From positions 1 to 28,224 of the forward strand of contig CAZSIV010000029.1 in NCBI GenBank assembly GCA_964607135.1: 28,224 nucleotides of DNA, in the 5' to 3' direction. A model generated the notes under the pieces. It saw only the letters and a list, made by a program, of their open reading frames with translations, did no database searches and was not told the origin of the DNA. This document shows positions 1-8,472 of the stretch, piece by piece (the stretch's first letter is position 1; each line of letters opens with the position of its first letter). The position numbers and the translations under genes were made by a program. Origin of the DNA: Metaruminococcus_A sp964607135. GTDB lineage: Bacteria; Bacillota; Clostridia; Oscillospirales; Ruminococcaceae.

Positions 1-26
1 TTGACCATATTCGCTGTTTTCGGGCC

Positions 27-1418
27 CTATTTTTTCATCTTTACTTTACAGTACCCGGCATCGGAACTCTCTGATGTCTTCGAAGCTGTAGAAACCGCTT
101 TTTCCCACCGGCGGCTTTTCCAAATCCCGGTGGCGACCAGGCCCCGGAGGACGTCGTCCATCGCCATGCCGATCCAGAGTCCGACGATTCCCATCCCGCA
201 GACGGTGGAAAACACGAATCCCAGCCCGCAGTTGACCAGCCAGATCGAGCTGGTGGCGACGATCATCGGCCAAAAGACATAACCCGCAGCCCGCAGCCCG
301 TAGTTGAAGGAGTGGTTGAACGACCGCCCGATATTGACGGCGATGCAGAGGGCAAACAGGGGCGCGGAAATGGAGATGATCTCCTCACTGGAGGTGAACA
401 GCCCCATAATCGGGCGGTGAAGGAGAAAGATCAGAGTCGAAATTGCAGCGTTGCAGAGGAAGATCGCACGCCATTTCCGTTTGATGTACCGGTAAGCTTC
501 GTCGAATTTTCCAGCGCCCATCATCTGCCCGGAAATCACCTGCGCCGCCTGTCCGATCGACATGCCGATGACGTAGGCATAATAATCCACGGTGTTGACG
601 TAAACCTTAGCGGAGAGGGCCGCGGCGCCGAAAGCGGTCAGGAACCCGGTCGTGACCACCTGCGAAAGCATATACGAAATCCCTTCCGCCCCGGACATAA
701 ACCCGATGCGGACGATTTTCCCCAGCGTCCGGGGGCGGATCCTCCAAAGGTTGGAGAGATGGTAATGGCTGAACTTCTCCCGGATGAGGAGAAGGACAAG
801 CAGAACGACGCCAAGCGTTTCGCTGATAAACCGGATCACACCGACCCCGTCGGTTCCATGGAGCGGGAAGGGGAACGGCTGAAAGATGACGAAGTAATTG
901 CCCAACACGTTGACGACGTTGATGACCATGACGACTGCCATCGGAATTTTTGCGTTTCCATAGCACCGGAACAGGATCGAAATGGTGCTGGAGACCGCAA
1001 TCATGACCGACGCACCGCCGACCCATTGCAGATATACGACCGCTTCACCGATGAGCCCCGGTTCCAGCCCCATCAGAGCTAAGACCGGGCCGGCTGCAAA
1101 AATGAGGAAGATGCTCACAGCTCCGCCTAAAAGAACACTGATCCCGACGGAATTCATACTGACCAGTCCGGCTTCCTCCCGCCTCTGCGCGCCCAGGCTC
1201 TGGTTGATCACGATCGCCGCCCCCGACGAAATCATCGTAAAGGTAATCAGGACGACGTTCATAATCTGGTTCGCCACCCCTACGGCGGCAACTGCGTTGT
1301 CGGAGTAGTTTCCCAGCATAAAGACGTTAACCGTCCCCAGGAAGTTGCGGAGCACCTGCTCGATCAGGATCGGAAGAGCCAACGAAAAAAGGGTGATCTG
1401 CTTCTCGGTTTTCTGCAT
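27..1418 (-). CDS. MATE family multidrug efflux protein
   Basis: A 463-residue polytopic membrane protein with the length and hydrophobic profile of the MATE (multi antimicrobial extrusion) family, which export cationic drugs or metabolites in exchange for Na+ or H+. The N-terminal stretch ITLFSLALPILIEQVL and the following repeated pairs of helices with small-residue-rich segments (for example NYSDNAVAAVGVANQI) are typical of MATE N-lobes; about 12 helices are expected. The start ATG has an AAAGG about 11 bases upstream. The C-terminus ends in a short charged tail (KVKMKK). It is transcribed alone, divergent from the next gene. The substrate cannot be told from sequence; similar proteins in Clostridia are mostly uncharacterised. 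Confidence 0.93.
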   Translation of the reverse strand: MQKTEKQITLFSLALPILIEQVLRNFLGTVNVFMLGNYSDNAVAAVGVANQIMNVVLITFTMISSGAAIVINQSLGAQRREEAGLVSMNSVGISVLLGGAVSIFLIFAAGPVLALMGLEPGLIGEAVVYLQWVGGASVMIAVSSTISILFRCYGNAKIPMAVVMVINVVNVLGNYFVIFQPFPFPLHGTDGVGVIRFISETLGVVLLVLLLIREKFSHYHLSNLWRIRPRTLGKIVRIGFMSGAEGISYMLSQVVTTGFLTAFGAAALSAKVYVNTVDYYAYVIGMSIGQAAQVISGQMMGAGKFDEAYRYIKRKWRAIFLCNAAISTLIFLLHRPIMGLFTSSEEIISISAPLFALCIAVNIGRSFNHSFNYGLRAAGYVFWPMIVATSSIWLVNCGLGFVFSTVCGMGIVGLWIGMAMDDVLRGLVATGIWKSRRWEKAVSTASKTSESSDAGYCKVKMKK

Positions 1419-1690
1419 GATGTAACAGCCTTTCTAAAATGAAGAAGAGGGATGGTAGTTGAATTTTTATCCATCGAAAACGATTACAGTAAATCAATAT
1501 CTTTATTATTATAGAGTGTCGGAAAATAGAAGTCAATTACCAAGCGGGAAGATGGAGGATAAAATAGAGCAGGATGTAGATTACGGTGCCGCAGCGTTTG
1601 AAACAGATCGAATTGCCGCCTTCCGTTCACTTCGTCGTGCAAAACATAAATCGGCAAAACCGGCGCATTCTATATACCGGGTGAATAGGA

Positions 1691-2080
1691 ATGCGAAGAT
1701 GGAAGGAATATTCGATCGTCTGTACAGTTGGGTCTCTCGGCTACGGTTTCTTGGAGATACTGTGGCGTGGATTTACCCATTGGTCTATGCTGGCCGCCGG
1801 CGGCGTCAGCCTGCTCTGGCTTTATATTTTAAACGTCAGGAAATTTTCCATGAAGCTCTGGAAAAAATGCCTCTGCGGCATGGGGATCATCACGGCGGTC
1901 GAGTTTGTGACCGGTCTTTTGGTAAACCGTGTTTTTCATCTGAAGGTCTGGGATTATTCCAAAAAACGGGGAAATTTTCTGGGACAGATCTGTATGCAGT
2001 ATTGCTTTTTATGGTTTTTGCTCTGTATTCCGGTGTTTTTTCTATGTAAACGTTTAAAAAAACGGCTGTTCCGTCTATAA
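1691..2080 (+). CDS. CmpB-like putative ABC-transporter type IV membrane protein
   Basis: A 129-residue hydrophobic protein with about four membrane segments. The stretch GYGFLEILWRGFTHWSM matches what I know of the ABC_trans_CmpB family (GY..iE...RG.THwsM), found in many Firmicutes; its biochemical role is not firmly established. The Shine-Dalgarno is weak (AGGA directly before the ATG), so a slightly different start is possible. A longer overlapping frame starting near 1459 has no family resemblance and is judged a shadow. A possible promoter (TTACAG, 17 bp, TATTAT at 1484-1512) lies in the 272-base gap to the divergent MATE gene. It stands alone. Confidence 0.75.
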   Translation: MRRWKEYSIVCTVGSLGYGFLEILWRGFTHWSMLAAGGVSLLWLYILNVRKFSMKLWKKCLCGMGIITAVEFVTGLLVNRVFHLKVWDYSKKRGNFLGQICMQYCFLWFLLCIPVFFLCKRLKKRLFRL

Positions 2081-2203
2081 TATCGTTGATAGGCAGGGAT
2101 AAACGCGCCTCGAAGCTTCAGAAAGGGCGAGCCGGTTATGTATCAGCCGGCCTGAATCAAATCGGGAAGGTTTCCGTTTTGTCCTGAAAAATCTTGTCTG
2201 CCC

Positions 2204-2232
2204 TTGTCAATTGGGGACAATTACAGTATAAT
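2204..2232 (+). promoter_or_regulatory. sigma-A promoter for the SGNH hydrolase operon
   Basis: TTGTCA at 2204-2209 and a perfect TATAAT at 2227-2232 are separated by 17 bp. The predicted transcription start is near 2239, only about 12 bases before the GTG start at 2251 and just before its AGGAG, so the mRNA leader is extremely short. Confidence 0.8.
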
Positions 2233-2250
2233 AATGATTCAGGAGATATT

Positions 2251-3252
2251 GTGGGGGATAGTTGCATGGCGCATCGAAAAAAGGCTTATGTTTTGGGGAA
2301 AAAGAAACCCAAAGGTCATAGAAGGGCTTTTGTTCTTTCTATGCTTGTGGTCGCATGTATTCTGGTTGGTGTGGCCACGGTGGCGGCGCTGACAGATGAG
2401 AAAGACAATGGAAGCATTGTCGAGGAGTCTTTGACGCCTGAAGGCATCATGGAGGACTGGCAGATCCATCAGGTTTCTTCTTCGGCGCAGTCCAGGGTGG
2501 AATTTTCTTCTTCCTCCTCTTCCTCTTTATCGCCGGAGTCGGAAGATCAATTGTTTTCTTCCGCGCCGGAATCCAGAGCGGACGCGGACGGCCAATATCA
2601 GCAGACAGGAGGAAATCCCCCGGCAGAAACAGGGGCGGATGCGACTCATGACCAGCCGGTGCCGGAATCGGCTGCGGTAGACCGCTCTTACTTTGACGAC
2701 GCTTTGTTTATCGGTGATTCCCGGTCGGAGGGCTTCAAGCTCTACAGCGAACTCGACAACGCCACCTATTATGTTTACAAAGGGCTTTCGGTCGAAACAG
2801 TCGGCAGCAAGGCAGTGATCAATGCGCCGGACGGAACCCGGCAGACGGTGATGAACGCCTTGAAGCAAAAGCAGTTCGGCAAGGTTTACATCATGCTCGG
2901 GATCAATGAGCTGGGCTGGTCCAGTACGGATATTTTCATCCAGAAGTACGCTGCATTGGTGGAGGCAGTGAAACAGTATAATCCCAACGCGGTCGTCTAT
3001 GTTCAGTCGATCCTTCCGGTCTCAAAAAAGAAGGCGGGTGACCCGATTTATAACAATGAGAACGTCAACCGTTTCAACAGCTTGATCCAGGAGATGGTCA
3101 AGCAGCAGGGCGTGTATTATGTCAATCCGGCGGAGGCTGTCATGGTCGACGGGATGTTGGCCGACGAAGCCACCGCCGATGGGGTGCACTTAAATAAAAA
3201 ATACTGCTTGATCTGGCGGGATTATCTTGCCGCACATACCGTCAAGCGGTAA
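2251..3252 (+). CDS. Membrane-anchored SGNH/GDSL-type hydrolase
   Basis: A protein of about 333 residues: a basic N-terminus, one membrane helix (AFVLSMLVVACILVGVATVA), a Ser/Glu-rich linker, then an SGNH hydrolase domain. The catalytic blocks are visible: block I with the serine (ALFIGDSRSEGF), block III (MLGINELGW) and block V with Asp/His (ADGVHLN). The domain should face outside and probably acts as an esterase or acyl-transferase on cell-surface glycans; related proteins pair with DUF4358 lipoproteins. GTG 2251 is chosen because AGGAG lies 5 bases upstream; the in-frame ATG at 2266 is an alternative. The DUF4358 gene follows 20 bases after the stop, so both form an operon ending at the hairpin at 3743. 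Confidence 0.85.
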   Translation: MGDSCMAHRKKAYVLGKKKPKGHRRAFVLSMLVVACILVGVATVAALTDEKDNGSIVEESLTPEGIMEDWQIHQVSSSAQSRVEFSSSSSSSLSPESEDQLFSSAPESRADADGQYQQTGGNPPAETGADATHDQPVPESAAVDRSYFDDALFIGDSRSEGFKLYSELDNATYYVYKGLSVETVGSKAVINAPDGTRQTVMNALKQKQFGKVYIMLGINELGWSSTDIFIQKYAALVEAVKQYNPNAVVYVQSILPVSKKKAGDPIYNNENVNRFNSLIQEMVKQQGVYYVNPAEAVMVDGMLADEATADGVHLNKKYCLIWRDYLAAHTVKR

Positions 3253-3272
3253 AAGACAGGAGGAGAAGATGT

Positions 3273-3737
3273 ATGAAAAAAATTGCAGTTGCGTTGGTTT
3301 TGACGGTTTTTCTTTGCCTCATGGGCGGATGCGGCGGCGCTCCGGCTGAAAATGTGGACATTGACAAGGCGGTGAACGATCTCAGGGAGCAGATTGCGTA
3401 CCAGGACGAGCTGAGCCAGCTGACCGACAAAATGTTTGACAGTGTCTATCAGATCGATCGCTCGCTTGTGAAGAAGGCGGTGGCCTACGCCAGCTCAGGC
3501 GCTACGGCGGAGGAGATCGTCGCCATTGAAATGAACAGCGCCGAGGATGTCAAGACGGCTGAAGCGGCCCTCAAGGACCGGCTGCAATACCAGAAGGACG
3601 GCTATGCCGATTACGGCCCGGAAGAGGTGCCGAAGATTGACAACGCGGTTATTAAGAGCAGCGGACGTTACATTTTCATGAGCGTTTCAAACGACCATGG
3701 AAAAGCGGCGGAGATCATCAATTCCTACTTAGGCTGA
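3273..3737 (+). CDS. DUF4358 domain lipoprotein
   Basis: A 154-residue protein with a signal peptide ending in a lipobox (CLMGGC, cysteine at about residue 20), so it should be lipid-anchored outside the membrane. The rest matches DUF4358 in layout: an acidic helix start, a repeated A...EIV.IE..SAEDV pattern and the ending SGRYIFMSVSNDHGKAAEII. Such lipoproteins are commonly encoded beside SGNH hydrolases and MBOAT acyltransferases in Clostridia, suggesting a role in surface polymer acylation. No MBOAT gene is present here. A good GGAGGAG precedes the start. The reaction is unknown. Confidence 0.85.
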   Translation: MKKIAVALVLTVFLCLMGGCGGAPAENVDIDKAVNDLREQIAYQDELSQLTDKMFDSVYQIDRSLVKKAVAYASSGATAEEIVAIEMNSAEDVKTAEAALKDRLQYQKDGYADYGPEEVPKIDNAVIKSSGRYIFMSVSNDHGKAAEIINSYLG

Positions 3738-3742
3738 GATTG

Positions 3743-3786
3743 TACGCAAAAAGGGTTCCTTCTTTAGAAGGAACCCTTTTTGCGTA
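3743..3786 (+). terminator. Rho-independent terminator
   Basis: A near-perfect inverted repeat with 21-base arms (3743-3763 and 3766-3786) lies just after the lipoprotein stop. It contains internal A and T runs and so could work in both directions. Confidence 0.88.
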
Positions 3787-3951
3787 AAGATAAAGATCGG
3801 TTGTCTTTATAAATACGTCCCCGATTTATGGGCTTTAAAACTGTTTTTCATTTGAATTTTTAAACGGACCGTGTTAAACTTTTAAAAAGTAAAACCTCTC
3901 CTTGCCTTTGAGAAAGGTATTTCGTCTATTTTTTAACAGGAGATGATTTCG

Positions 3952-4641
3952 GTGATTGACAGCAATCAGGTAAAAGAGCTGCTCTTTTCCTTGGGAGCGG
4001 ATCTGTGCGGGATCGCAGGGATCGACAGGTTTGACGATGCGCCGGAGGGATACCATCCGCTCAATGTTTTTCCCGCTTGTAAGTCGGTGATCTCCTTTGG
4101 GTGCAGGTTCCCGGCGGGGACGTTGCTTTGTAAATCGTCCGCCCCTTATACCAGGGTGAGGAATTCAATCACCCCTAAAATGGATACAATCGCACTCGAT
4201 TTTTGTATCGAGATGGAAAAGCTTCAGGTCGCCTGCGTTCCAATTCCCACCAACGAAAGCGAATGGGACGGAAGGACAGGGCGGTACCGCTCGATCATTT
4301 CTCAAAAACACGCAGCGCAGGCGGCCGGTCTGGGGACGATTGGCCGGAACTCCCTGCTGATCACACTGGAATTTGGAAGCATGATTTGGCTGGGCGCCGT
4401 TTTATGCGGCCAGGAACTGGAAGCGGATGACGGGAAGCCCGCCCTCTGCAACAACTGCGGCCTGTGCGTCGAAACCTGTCCTGTGAGCGCGCTGGAACGC
4501 CCGGAGATCGATCAACAGGCCTGTTGGAACCACGCGTTTGGAGAGGATGAGGAAAAACGGATCTGGCGGATCAGCTGTCATCAGTGCAGAGATGTCTGCC
4601 CTTATCATTTGGGAACACAGAACGGCTGGTGTACAGAATAA
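3952..4641 (+). CDS. QueG-like double 4Fe-4S cluster protein
   Basis: About 229 residues, related to the epoxyqueuosine reductase/4Fe-4S double-cluster binding family. The C-terminal third has a ferredoxin-type C-x2-C-x2-C-x3-CP motif (CNNCGLCVETCPVSAL) and a second cysteine group (CHQCRDVCPY), enough for two clusters. The region around AAQAAGLGTIGRNSLLIT resembles QueG-type corrinoid-binding proteins. It is shorter than true QueG (about 310-380 residues), so it is probably one of the paralogous reductases rather than the tRNA-modifying enzyme. GTG 3952 is chosen because AGGAG (3938-3942) is 9 bases upstream; the ATG at 3943 directly abuts the Shine-Dalgarno. It is monocistronic, with a terminator at 4651. 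Confidence 0.85.
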   Translation: MIDSNQVKELLFSLGADLCGIAGIDRFDDAPEGYHPLNVFPACKSVISFGCRFPAGTLLCKSSAPYTRVRNSITPKMDTIALDFCIEMEKLQVACVPIPTNESEWDGRTGRYRSIISQKHAAQAAGLGTIGRNSLLITLEFGSMIWLGAVLCGQELEADDGKPALCNNCGLCVETCPVSALERPEIDQQACWNHAFGEDEEKRIWRISCHQCRDVCPYHLGTQNGWCTE

Positions 4642-4650
4642 AAATAAGAG

Positions 4651-4686
4651 AGGAACCGCCCGATCTTTGATCGGGCGGTTCCTTCT
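4651..4686 (+). terminator. Rho-independent terminator
   Basis: AGGAACCGCCCGATC and its exact complement flank a 3-base loop, 10 bases after the Fe-S protein gene; a T-rich tract follows. Confidence 0.85.
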
Positions 4687-4818
4687 GCTTTTCGCAGAAA
4701 AAGAATTGTTTTGCCTTGTCAATGCAAATAAGAGCAAAAAACCATTTTAAATGAAATAACATTTTTCCGTCGATTTTTCGAACAGAACACAGACCGGCCC
4801 GGAATGTCACTCCGGGAT

Positions 4819-5451
4819 TTAAGCTCTGCGGACAGGATGCCGGATCACTGTTTTCAAATTCTCCGGCCTGCATTTTCTCACATCGCTCAGATAGATTTCA
4901 TGATGATAACGCGGCCCGCCCATATCCGACAGAACGCCCTGCGCTTTTGCAAAGGAATCCATCGCCTCGATCGTTGCGGGCTCGTCGTCATAAGGGCCGA
5001 TGTGCATGCACTGTACGCATAAGCCTTCGTCATAGGTCAGAAATTCCACCTTGGAAAAGTCCGTCTTTTTCTTATTTGCGGCTTCTGTCAGGGCCCAGTT
5101 CAGCTCTTCCCTCGTTACGAACTCCGGCAGGCGGATCATAGAAATCCACCGAAAGTCCTCTTTGCGGGAATAGTCGATCCCTTCCACACCCTCCTGCCAC
5201 CAGAGCCCTTCCAAGGGCGGTACCACATAGTCGAAATACCCCTCGATCCGGTGATCCCCCAGCTTGCTCATCTTAATGGTAAAAGCGATGCCGTAAAGCA
5301 GGCCGAGCGATTCCTTGTATGCACCGCCTTCCTCGTTGGGGTTTCCCGCTCCGCGAACGGCGATAAAGTTCATAGACGGCACCGTGACCAGCGCGGGCCG
5401 GTTTTTCGGCAGGTAAAATTCCTTGTATTCCGTCTTATAGTCGAACGCCAT
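4819..5451 (-). CDS. GyrI-like small-molecule-binding domain protein
   Basis: A 210-residue soluble protein resembling the GyrI-like/SBDA-type single-domain proteins of Firmicutes (MNFIAVRGAGNPNE near the N-terminus, EGLCVQCMHIGPYDDEPATI in the C-terminal half). The family folds like the effector-binding domain of AraC/MerR regulators and binds or hydrolyses small hydrophobic or toxic molecules. The start overlaps the end of the upstream gene by 17 bases, with an AGGAG about 12 bases upstream, indicating translational coupling. It is the last gene of the minus-strand operon. There is no DNA-binding domain. Confidence 0.8.
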   Translation of the reverse strand: MAFDYKTEYKEFYLPKNRPALVTVPSMNFIAVRGAGNPNEEGGAYKESLGLLYGIAFTIKMSKLGDHRIEGYFDYVVPPLEGLWWQEGVEGIDYSRKEDFRWISMIRLPEFVTREELNWALTEAANKKKTDFSKVEFLTYDEGLCVQCMHIGPYDDEPATIEAMDSFAKAQGVLSDMGGPRYHHEIYLSDVRKCRPENLKTVIRHPVRRA

Positions 5452-6088
5452 CCGGTTTCATAGCTCCTTTCAGGTTCCGCATCCGGTCTGTGATGCTGTC
5501 TTCAAACGCCTGATCTGAGAGGTTCGGATCCCTCGTCCCCTTCCAGATGGAGCAGGGGGCTTCTCCGCAGGACGCGCAGGTGGCCAGCTTCTTCTTTTGC
5601 ACAGAGCAGGCGTAGATCGGGCACGGTTTTCCGCCGGAGGTGTGAAAAACCTTGCCGTCCGCTTCGGTGCAGCCCTGGCAGACCGCTCCGAAATATTCGC
5701 ATTGGCCGCATTCCGTCCCGCAGCAGCTGAGCTTTAAGATCTCCCGCTGGCGCTTTTTTGAAAAGCTGCTCAGCACCAACGCATACGATTTGTCCAGCAT
5801 GGCTTTGAGCAGCTCGTCCGGTACGGCGCCGTCCGGATTGATGGAATTCCAGTGCTGCTTGTTGGAGTAATAGCCGGGGATCACATCCTCGTACTGATCC
5901 CGGAAAAATTCCCCCTCCTGCGGCTCTAATTTCAGGTTGATGTAGTAGGGCCGGTCTTTTTCGTCTAAGCAGATAGCGGCGAACATTTTGCCGCCGACGT
6001 GATAGCGGATCCAGTTCCAGCTTTCCTGCAAATCCTTTGTCACGCCCCGTTTTGCGAGTAAATACTCGTCCATCCATAAATATTTCAT
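5435..6088 (-). CDS. YjbR/MmcQ-like plus DUF3795 cysteine-rich protein
   Basis: About 217 residues in two parts. The first about 120 residues look like a YjbR/MmcQ fold (CyaY-like; WNWIRYHVGGKMFAAICLDE ... YYINLKLEP ... GYYSNKQHWNSI). The C-terminal part is a DUF3795-like cysteine-rich module (CCGTECGQCEYFGAVCQGC and CATCASCGEAPC), likely metal-binding. The start is ATG 6088 with GGAAGAGG just upstream rather than the ATG 45 bases earlier. It overlaps the downstream GyrI-like gene. Function is unknown; the fusion of the two modules is common in Clostridia. Confidence 0.8.
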   Translation of the reverse strand: MKYLWMDEYLLAKRGVTKDLQESWNWIRYHVGGKMFAAICLDEKDRPYYINLKLEPQEGEFFRDQYEDVIPGYYSNKQHWNSINPDGAVPDELLKAMLDKSYALVLSSFSKKRQREILKLSCCGTECGQCEYFGAVCQGCTEADGKVFHTSGGKPCPIYACSVQKKKLATCASCGEAPCSIWKGTRDPNLSDQAFEDSITDRMRNLKGAMKPDGVRL

Positions 6089-6148
6089 CGTCCTCTTCCT
6101 TTCATAATAACACCTTTTCATACACTCCGGCAATCGGGAATCCCCATC

Positions 6149-6607
6149 TCATTCCTCTTTCAGTCCAACGTAAATATGGACTTCGGCGTTGTCCATCGAG
6201 TCGTTCTGGTATTCCTCGAAATCGCACCGGAAAGCTCTGGGAAGCTCCATCTGCCAGATTTCCCCCCACGCCGCGGCTACCGCCTTGACCATATCCCCGC
6301 GGACGACGAATTTGGCATACCGTCCGGCTGGGATCCGGCAAACGGCGAGTCCTTCTCCCTGTGGAGCCCTTGCCGTTTCGCAGGCGGCCATGGCGGTGTA
6401 ATCCGCCTTTTCGTCTCCTGCATAGTCGGTGTAAATCCCCAGCGCCTTTTCGCTGGCCTTGTCGGTTATAGAGGTGTAAATGCCCTCATTGTAGAAGCGG
6501 TTCCACAGCCCGCCGATAACCGCTCCCATATCGGGAGAGGCGTTGCTTGTCCGCGCCGACACGCCCACAGCGATTTTCTCCTCCAGTGTGACGATTTCAT
6601 ATTTCAT
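6149..6607 (-). CDS. GyrI-like effector-binding domain protein
   Basis: A 152-residue stand-alone GyrI/AraC-type effector-binding protein. It has the characteristic VGVSAR beginning, GLWNRFY..GI in the middle, YAKFVVRG and a final DAEVHIYVGLK strand. The family binds small amphipathic molecules and, as isolated domains, is placed beside regulators to sense or sequester inducers. It sits 63 bases after the WYL regulator gene in the same orientation. It is a second effector-binding protein in this operon but is not a close duplicate of the one at 4819. Confidence 0.82.
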   Translation of the reverse strand: MKYEIVTLEEKIAVGVSARTSNASPDMGAVIGGLWNRFYNEGIYTSITDKASEKALGIYTDYAGDEKADYTAMAACETARAPQGEGLAVCRIPAGRYAKFVVRGDMVKAVAAAWGEIWQMELPRAFRCDFEEYQNDSMDNAEVHIYVGLKEE

Positions 6608-6670
6608 AAGCTCGAGCCATCCTTTCTTTTAATGGAACCATTCTATCAAAGGAAAGGCGACAGCTGTATG

Positions 6671-7579
6671 TCATGGTTCGAGGTAGTTTTTTCGGATGCC
6701 CTCCGCAAATTTCAGCATCTCCTGCCGGAATTCCGCCGGCTCCAAAAGCTCTGCCCCTTCTCCAAAGGAGGCGATCCAGCAGATGAGGCTTTCCCGGTCT
6801 GTGAATCCGGCGGAAAAGAGCAGGTTCCCGTCCGGCTGCTCCACAAAGCTGTCCGGGCCGTATTCCTCCACCAGCCGCCACTTGTATTCCGGCCGGATCT
6901 TCGCTTTTATTTGGTAAACGTTGGGAAACACTCGTTCCGATGACAGATCCGGCAGCGGCGCCGGACGCTTTTGAAACGGCTCATCCATCTTTAAGTCGGT
7001 CATGCGGTTGAGCTTGAACAGCCGGAAATCCTCTCTCTTGCAGCACCATCCCCACAGGTACCAGCTCGACCACTGGAAAATCAGGTCGTAAGGCTCGACG
7101 GTTCGTTCGGATTCCCCTTTTGGGGAAAAGTAAGTAAAAGAAACCCGATGCCCCGAGAGGATTGCGCCGTGCAGCAGTTCGATTTTGGGGGATAGGGAAG
7201 CTTTATACCAGGAGGAGAGGTCGATTAAAATATGGGTGTCTCCCGCAAGCAGGTTGGACGCCCCCGCCGACAGTTTTTCCATCAGCTGGGTATACCGCCT
7301 GGTGCCGCTCACGCTGTCCAGGCTCCGAAGCCCTGCCAAAATCGCCTGCATATCCGACCTGCTGAGCAGGGTGCGGTCGATTTTATACCCATCCATAATC
7401 GAGATGCCGCCGTTCTGCCCCGGCGTCGTCGCCAGCGGGATTCCCGCCATACAGAGCGCTTCGATATCCCGGTTGATGGTGCGGCGGGAGACCTCGAACT
7501 TTTCTGCGAGATAGGGGGCCGTCACCTTCTCCTGCTGTAACAGGATCGACAGGATGCCGATCATTCGGTCAAGCTTCAT
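6671..7579 (-). CDS. YafY-type HTH-WYL transcriptional regulator
   Basis: A 302-residue regulator. Residues 1-60 form a DeoR-like HTH_11 domain (RMIGILSILLQQEKVTAPYL, then FEVSRRTINRDIEAL). The middle and C-terminal parts form a WYL domain (YDLIFQWSSWYLWGWCCKREDFRLFKLNRM) with a WCX-like end. WYL regulators bind nucleotide or DNA-damage-related ligands and usually control neighbouring genes, so it probably regulates this operon. The ATG overlaps the upstream GNAT gene by 11 bases, with AAGGAG 8 bases upstream. The ligand is unknown. Confidence 0.9.
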   Translation of the reverse strand: MKLDRMIGILSILLQQEKVTAPYLAEKFEVSRRTINRDIEALCMAGIPLATTPGQNGGISIMDGYKIDRTLLSRSDMQAILAGLRSLDSVSGTRRYTQLMEKLSAGASNLLAGDTHILIDLSSWYKASLSPKIELLHGAILSGHRVSFTYFSPKGESERTVEPYDLIFQWSSWYLWGWCCKREDFRLFKLNRMTDLKMDEPFQKRPAPLPDLSSERVFPNVYQIKAKIRPEYKWRLVEEYGPDSFVEQPDGNLLFSAGFTDRESLICWIASFGEGAELLEPAEFRQEMLKFAEGIRKNYLEP

Positions 7580-8342
7580 CTCCGGGCTCCTTCATCCGTT
7601 TTTCTGCAAGCTTTTCAAACTTTGCCGGGGAGAGAATTTCGTTGGTGAGGAACCGGCCGTTGTAAAACAATGCCGAAATGGTGGCCGCGGCAGGCGCATT
7701 CTGCGCTTTTTCCCTGCTGTCGAGTTGGATGCTTTGAAAGGGAATCCCCTTTCCTCTGGCAGTTTCCTCTACAAGCGGTACATATTTCGCGTTGAAGGGG
7801 CACTGATTCGTATAATACAGCACAAAACCGTTCCCATCGATCTGCGGGCACTTCACCTGCGGCTTGAAGCGGGGCTTTGCCGCCTCCGGTGTAAAAGGCA
7901 GGTAGAGCAGCTCAAAAAACGGCTCCGCTGTATCGGCGGTCTGAAACCCCTTGTATTTCAAATAGCCCGGGTCGGAAAGAAAGGGGAGCTTTTTTGCCGA
8001 AGACAATACGCAAAGGCCGCTCTTTCCCTTTTCTTTGCTGTCGCGGATACATTCCTCTAAAAGCAGATTGGAATTTCCCTTCCCTTTGAATTGCCCCGAC
8101 ACCCAGAAACAGTCGATTACCATGTAGCCGTCCGCCTCGACCGGGAGCCAGGCGGATTCAGCGGGGAGGTACTCGATAAAGCATTTGCCGCGCACATCGC
8201 CTTTTAAGAAGACCAATCCATCAGCGAAACGCTCCTTCAGCCAGGCTTTTTTGCTCATCACCTGCACATCCCGGCCGTTGGAGATCGCGCAGCAGATATG
8301 TTCTTTTTCAATGTTTTCCGTCGTCACACGAACCAGTTCCAT
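7569..8342 (-). CDS. GNAT acetyltransferase with YoaP-like C-terminal domain
   Basis: About 257 residues. The N-terminal about 150 residues fold as a GNAT acetyltransferase (VIDCFWVSGQFKGKGNSNLLLEECI is the acetyl-CoA motif A: Q-x-x-G/K-x-G-x-x). The C-terminal part after residue 170 resembles the YoaP domain (FVLYYTNQCPFNAKYVP, a thioredoxin-like segment with one cysteine before Pro-Phe). ATG 8342 is chosen because GGAGGT lies 6 bases upstream. It heads the minus-strand operon running to 4819. The acceptor substrate is unknown. Confidence 0.83.
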   Translation of the reverse strand: MELVRVTTENIEKEHICCAISNGRDVQVMSKKAWLKERFADGLVFLKGDVRGKCFIEYLPAESAWLPVEADGYMVIDCFWVSGQFKGKGNSNLLLEECIRDSKEKGKSGLCVLSSAKKLPFLSDPGYLKYKGFQTADTAEPFFELLYLPFTPEAAKPRFKPQVKCPQIDGNGFVLYYTNQCPFNAKYVPLVEETARGKGIPFQSIQLDSREKAQNAPAAATISALFYNGRFLTNEILSPAKFEKLAEKRMKEPGDEA

Positions 8343-8472
8343 TCGGTTCACCTCCGAAATCATTCTAACAAGACAAATAAGACAACAGTATGTCGTGTTT
8401 CCTTTTTTATTCTCCCTAAAATGGTTTCCCTTACTTTTTCATTTTTACGGCCGGGGGGGCCGGACACACTGG

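Noticed and set aside
312..1082. 256-codon plus-strand frame
   Set aside because: Antisense to the MATE gene, with low-complexity charged composition and no family features.
1459..2049. 196-codon frame upstream of the CmpB-like gene
   Set aside because: It overlaps the recognisable membrane protein in another frame and shows no family features; no good Shine-Dalgarno.
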